Below are positions 19,321 through 20,801 of a stretch of 20,801 nucleotides of DNA, piece by piece; position 1 is the stretch's first letter; each line of letters starts with the position of its first letter. Source of the DNA: a virus; the IMG/VR virus record IMGVR_UViG_3300047557_003115, positions 1 to 20,801 of that record. One strand, written 5' to 3'. A program made the translations under genes and the position numbers. Below the pieces are notes generated by a model. The model made no database searches. It saw only the letters and a list, made by a program, of their open reading frames with translations, and had not been told where the DNA came from.

Positions 19321-19347
19321 GGGCAGCCCTCCATGGTTGGGTATAGG

Positions 19348-19842
19348 TCAGGAAATCATCCAGACTCGCCACTTGGAAAGCGTGGCATCATAGACAGCGA
19401 AAACGAGGTGCCCGGTTTGCATATTCAGGTTGCTGCCATTGTGCGAATACAGCTGATTGGCCGCCAGGCTGCCGGCGTCTTGGTGCCGCAGGCTCAGTGA
19501 GCTGGTGCCGGTGTTCACCAGCACCAGCAGCCTTCCATCAGCATGGGCCAGCCCGGCAGGTGGAGCGATGCCGGTCAGGTTGGAGCCAGCCGTGACGTTC
19601 AGCCGTTGCAGCGTGGCCGTTGATAGCGCCAGGTTGTCCGTGTTGGTGCTGATGCCTGTGGTCGCGCTGGTATATGCCAGGCTGGAAGGCGTCGGCAGGA
19701 TGGCGGCCTGCGTCAGCCCGGCAGCCACCACAGCCGCGACGGTACTTTTCCCAGCCGCACCACTGGAGGGCCCGCTTGTGGCCACCACGTCCGTGCTGCC
19801 AGGATTGCGGGCATCCAGGCTATAGATCAGCTTTCCAGCCAT
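19348..19842 (-). CDS. Tail-fibre-like protein
   Basis: A 164-residue protein, low in charge and rich in Ala, Ser, Thr and Gly. The C-terminal half (RLNVTAGSNLTGI, then GRLLVLVNTGTSSLSLRHQD and VFAVYDATLSKWRVWMI) resembles the beta-strand tip domains of phage fibres and receptor-binding proteins. ATG 19842 follows the previous stop (TAA) by one base, with AGGTGGG upstream. It is most likely part of the adsorption apparatus together with the partial gene at the right edge. Confidence 0.65.
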   Translation of the reverse strand: MAGKLIYSLDARNPGSTDVVATSGPSSGAAGKSTVAAVVAAGLTQAAILPTPSSLAYTSATTGISTNTDNLALSTATLQRLNVTAGSNLTGIAPPAGLAHADGRLLVLVNTGTSSLSLRHQDAGSLAANQLYSHNGSNLNMQTGHLVFAVYDATLSKWRVWMIS

Positions 19843-19843
19843 T

Positions 19844-20170
19844 TTACGCCCACCTCTGCTGGGGTTGAGTCGGATCGTCTGGATTACGCTCCACGATGAA
19901 TGGGAGGATTTCTGGTGGCAAATCCATATCCACCAGACTCCTGACCATGACCCAGTATTGGTTATCCGCTTTTAGAACCGGATTCCCTTCAGCATCTACT
20001 TCCACAGGGTCTGGATAGTAATGAACCCCGATAACGCAGATGGCTAGCGTCAATGTGGCTTGGGTCGTATTCCATGCTCCCGTTTCCGGATCACGGGTGG
20101 TATAGCCAAGCTGCTCACCGATTAGGCCAGCTTGTTCCTGTGAATCGAATTTCAACAACAGATCAATCAC
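19844..20170 (-). CDS. Hypothetical protein between the two tail-fibre-like genes
   Basis: A 108-residue protein starting at GTG 20170 with GAGGTGA upstream. It has a compact N-terminal region (MIDLLLKFDSQEQAGLIGEQ), a hydrophobic central stretch (LTLAICVIGVHYYPDPVEVD) and a Pro-rich end. Position suggests a tail accessory or chaperone role. No family recognised. Confidence 0.65.
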   Translation of the reverse strand: MIDLLLKFDSQEQAGLIGEQLGYTTRDPETGAWNTTQATLTLAICVIGVHYYPDPVEVDAEGNPVLKADNQYWVMVRSLVDMDLPPEILPFIVERNPDDPTQPQQRWA

Positions 20171-20178
20171 GGGTCACC

Positions 20179-20801
20179 TCATGTGGAGAGTTGTTGCAGC
20201 TTGGTATTGGTCAATCGTGCGGGGTAGTAGATGAGTTTGGCGATGTGGCCGTTGATAATTCTTCCAGAAACATCCGACATGAATCCAATTTCCATTCGAT
20301 TCACAGTTGGCACATTTCCTGTGGTATCCGTTAATGCGGACGCACCATTAAAAGATGCAGCAAAATCATTCAGCTTGTATGTCGATGCAATGCGTGTTGA
20401 AACACCAGCACCAAGTGCAGTTGCCGTTAGTGCAGCTTGGCTTGAACCGCTTTGATAAACATAGAATCCATCAGATGCCCCACTTTGCACCCACATTCCG
20501 TTGGTGTATGCGCCATCGCTGGCATACCAAACTCTTGGTGAGACACGATCCGCTGGTGCTGCCAAGAAATCAAATTCTGATGCTACACTCCCCTCCCCCT
20601 GATTCCACATTGATCCAAACGATGTCCCCGTGATCTGACAGACATCGGCTGAACGGACGACGGAGGTGGTGGTGGTTGGGATGTAGGAGGTGCTGAAGGC
20701 TCCAGACTCAAGCTGTGCGCCCCATGTGAAGAAATCGGCTGAAGCACCCGGTCCACCGACAACTGACCTCTGATCGAATCCCGCATAGAAATTCACTGGA
20801 T
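20179..20801 (-). CDS. Tail fibre/LamG-like protein, C-terminal part
   Basis: An open frame that enters from beyond the right edge; at least 207 codons are visible. The stretch FFTWGAQLESGAFSTSYIPT is widely found in phage tail and head-fibre proteins, just before concanavalin A/LamG-like domains. After it come strands WYASDGAYTNGMWV and GIKLIYYPARL-like ends (GHIAKLIYYPARLTNTKLQQ), typical of a LamG-like jelly roll. It is probably a receptor- or glycan-binding fibre. The DNA is clearly less GC-rich than most of the window, which suggests a horizontally exchanged adsorption module. Confidence 0.78.
   Translation of the reverse strand, partial: PVNFYAGFDQRSVVGGPGASADFFTWGAQLESGAFSTSYIPTTTTSVVRSADVCQITGTSFGSMWNQGEGSVASEFDFLAAPADRVSPRVWYASDGAYTNGMWVQSGASDGFYVYQSGSSQAALTATALGAGVSTRIASTYKLNDFAASFNGASALTDTTGNVPTVNRMEIGFMSDVSGRIINGHIAKLIYYPARLTNTKLQQLST

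Noticed and set aside
1-20801. CRISPR array, insertion sequence, integrase or rRNA
   Set aside because: No regularly spaced repeats, no transposase or recombinase motifs and no rRNA-like sequence were seen on either strand.
1-20801. DNA methyltransferase to supply the substrate of the dioxygenase
   Set aside because: No DPPY/NPPY or PC-type methyltransferase motif was found in any plausible gene of the window.

Overview
The window is part of a tailed double-stranded DNA phage genome (virion or prophage). Every gene I can support, 41 in all, is on the minus strand and is read from high to low coordinates. Genes are packed end to end. Most neighbours overlap by 1 to 14 bases, often as ATGA, GTGA or TTGA, and most starts have a strong purine-rich Shine-Dalgarno (SD) sequence. 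The DNA is mostly GC-rich, with a few less GC-rich islands. The likely host is a planctomycete or similar bacterium. This rests on the small secreted proteins at 10554-11155 and the beta-domain secreted protein at 17783-18463, which resemble planctomycete proteins from memory only. There is no integrase, tRNA, CRISPR array or insertion sequence here.

Layout in the direction of transcription. (1) 20801-15797 is the end of the late region. It holds the C-terminal part of a tail-fibre-like protein, a small protein and a second fibre-like protein, then a metallophosphoesterase, a secreted protein, a papain-type (C1A) cysteine peptidase, a small protein, an HNH endonuclease and a C39-like peptidase. 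(2) 15796-15477 is a 320-bp gene-free stretch with an A/T tract, hairpins, short direct repeats and a leftward promoter. It is probably the late/early boundary. (3) 15476-13338 is the early operon: a helix-turn-helix protein, several small phage proteins (two only 58 and 59 residues), a 28-residue membrane protein, a lipoprotein-like ORF and a CsrA-like regulator. (4) 13341-5317 is the replication and recombination block: a Sak4-like RecA-fold ATPase, a Gp157-family protein, an SSB-like protein, two secreted proteins, a primase-helicase fusion, a zinc-knuckle protein, a repeat-bounded cassette of less GC-rich genes, a PD-(D/E)XK-like protein and a RusA resolvase. (5) 5320-1 is DNA modification and packaging: a ParB-like protein, a TET/JBP-type 2OG-Fe(II) dioxygenase, small and large terminase, and portal, which runs off the left edge.

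The recombination enzymes (Sak4-like ATPase, SSB, RusA) and the primase-helicase form an autonomous replication module feeding concatemers to the terminase. The dioxygenase and ParB-like protein directly before the terminase suggest oxidised or hypermodified bases in the packaged DNA. This is the strongest candidate here for an undescribed system. Head and tail morphogenesis genes would lie beyond both edges, joining portal to the tail fibre on a circular map.
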